Source: an uncultured Panacagrimonas sp.
Lineage (GTDB): Bacteria > Pseudomonadota > Gammaproteobacteria > Nevskiales > Nevskiaceae
Direction of reading: 5' to 3'
Length of the DNA stretch: 5,485 nt
NCBI GenBank assembly: GCA_946481265.1
Contig: CAMLNE010000283.1
Coordinates: forward strand, 1-5,485
In this document: positions 5,331 to 5,485 of the stretch, piece by piece
How the letters are laid out: each line of letters opens with the position of its first letter
Position numbering within the stretch: position 1 is the stretch's first letter
Translations under genes and position numbers: made by a program
The notes under the pieces: generated by a model
What the model saw: the letters and a program-made list of their open reading frames with translations, nothing else
The model's database searches: none
Told to the model about the DNA's origin: nothing

Positions 5331-5485
5331 ATGAGCACTCGCGCGATGTACCACCAGGTGGGGCTGCTCGCGACGGCGCAGGCCCTGTTCCAGACCGGTG
5401 CGGTGCTGGTCATGACCATCGGGGGACTCGCGGGCCAGCTGGTGGCGAGCCGGCCGGAGTGGGCCACGATACCGATCGCGTCCAT
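5331..5485 (+). CDS. MFS-type transporter, N-terminal part (runs off the window)
   Basis: Only the first 51 residues are present. After a short polar start (MSTRAMYHQ) comes a hydrophobic helix of about residues 10-36 with the Ala/Gly-rich pattern LLATAQALFQTGAVLVMTIG, then GLAGQLVASRPEWATIPIAS leading into a second segment. This is how many major facilitator superfamily members of the 'LLALAQAL..TG..L..T..GL.G..LAP...LATLP' type begin. The ATG at 5331 has AAGGAA at 5321-5326, four bases upstream; an ATG five codons later is a less likely start. The direction is away from the HD gene. The substrate cannot be predicted, and other multi-pass membrane proteins are possible. Confidence 0.7.
   Translation, partial: MSTRAMYHQVGLLATAQALFQTGAVLVMTIGGLAGQLVASRPEWATIPIAS

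Noticed and set aside
4410..5354. Minus-strand open frame of 314 codons
   Set aside because: It is an out-of-frame reading of the HD gene and upstream DNA, Arg/Pro-rich, without motifs.
1..5485. CRISPR array, tRNA, rRNA, insertion sequence or phage attachment site
   Set aside because: No regularly spaced repeats, no cloverleaf or rRNA segments and no transposase or paired terminal inverted repeats were seen.

Overview
The window is GC-rich DNA (mostly about two thirds G+C by eye) with the gene density, ribosome-binding sites and protein families of a proteobacterium. A gammaproteobacterium is my best guess, from the AraC/arabinose-binding-domain regulator, the FA_desaturase-family enzyme and the HD protein, but no marker gene fixes the taxon. 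Because of the high GC, very long antisense open frames lie over every real gene; I treat these as shadows.

Layout, left to right. Positions 1-526 hold no gene I can support, and the first ~60 bases are clearly poorer in G+C than the rest. On the minus strand, 527-1525 encodes an LLM-class (luciferase-like, putatively F420-dependent) oxidoreductase. Its normal family end is followed by an unusual 41-residue tail read across a G10/G4-repeat tract. Positions 1526-2009 are a gene gap containing a ~51-codon plus-strand remnant of a UvrD-type helicase, cut off inside the conserved motif V. A minus-strand AraC-family regulator (2010-3053) is divergent from a plus-strand membrane di-iron desaturase/hydroxylase (3165-4046). 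The short region between them has an inverted repeat overlapping the desaturase ribosome-binding site. A strong hairpin (4125-4159) lies between the convergent ends of the desaturase and a minus-strand HD-domain protein (4202-4945). After a 385-base gap with an operator-like inverted repeat, the first 51 codons of an MFS-type transporter (from 5331) run off the right edge.

How the parts may work together: the one functional link with positional support is the AraC regulator with the divergent desaturase, which suggests regulated modification of a lipid or other hydrophobic substrate. The oxidoreductase, HD protein and transporter are separate transcription units and no shared pathway can be read from the sequence. 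I see no CRISPR array, tRNA, rRNA or intact mobile element, and no convincing new multi-gene system. The most unusual items are the G-tract/C-terminal tail of the oxidoreductase, the helicase remnant, and the Cys/His-rich N-terminal extension of the HD protein.
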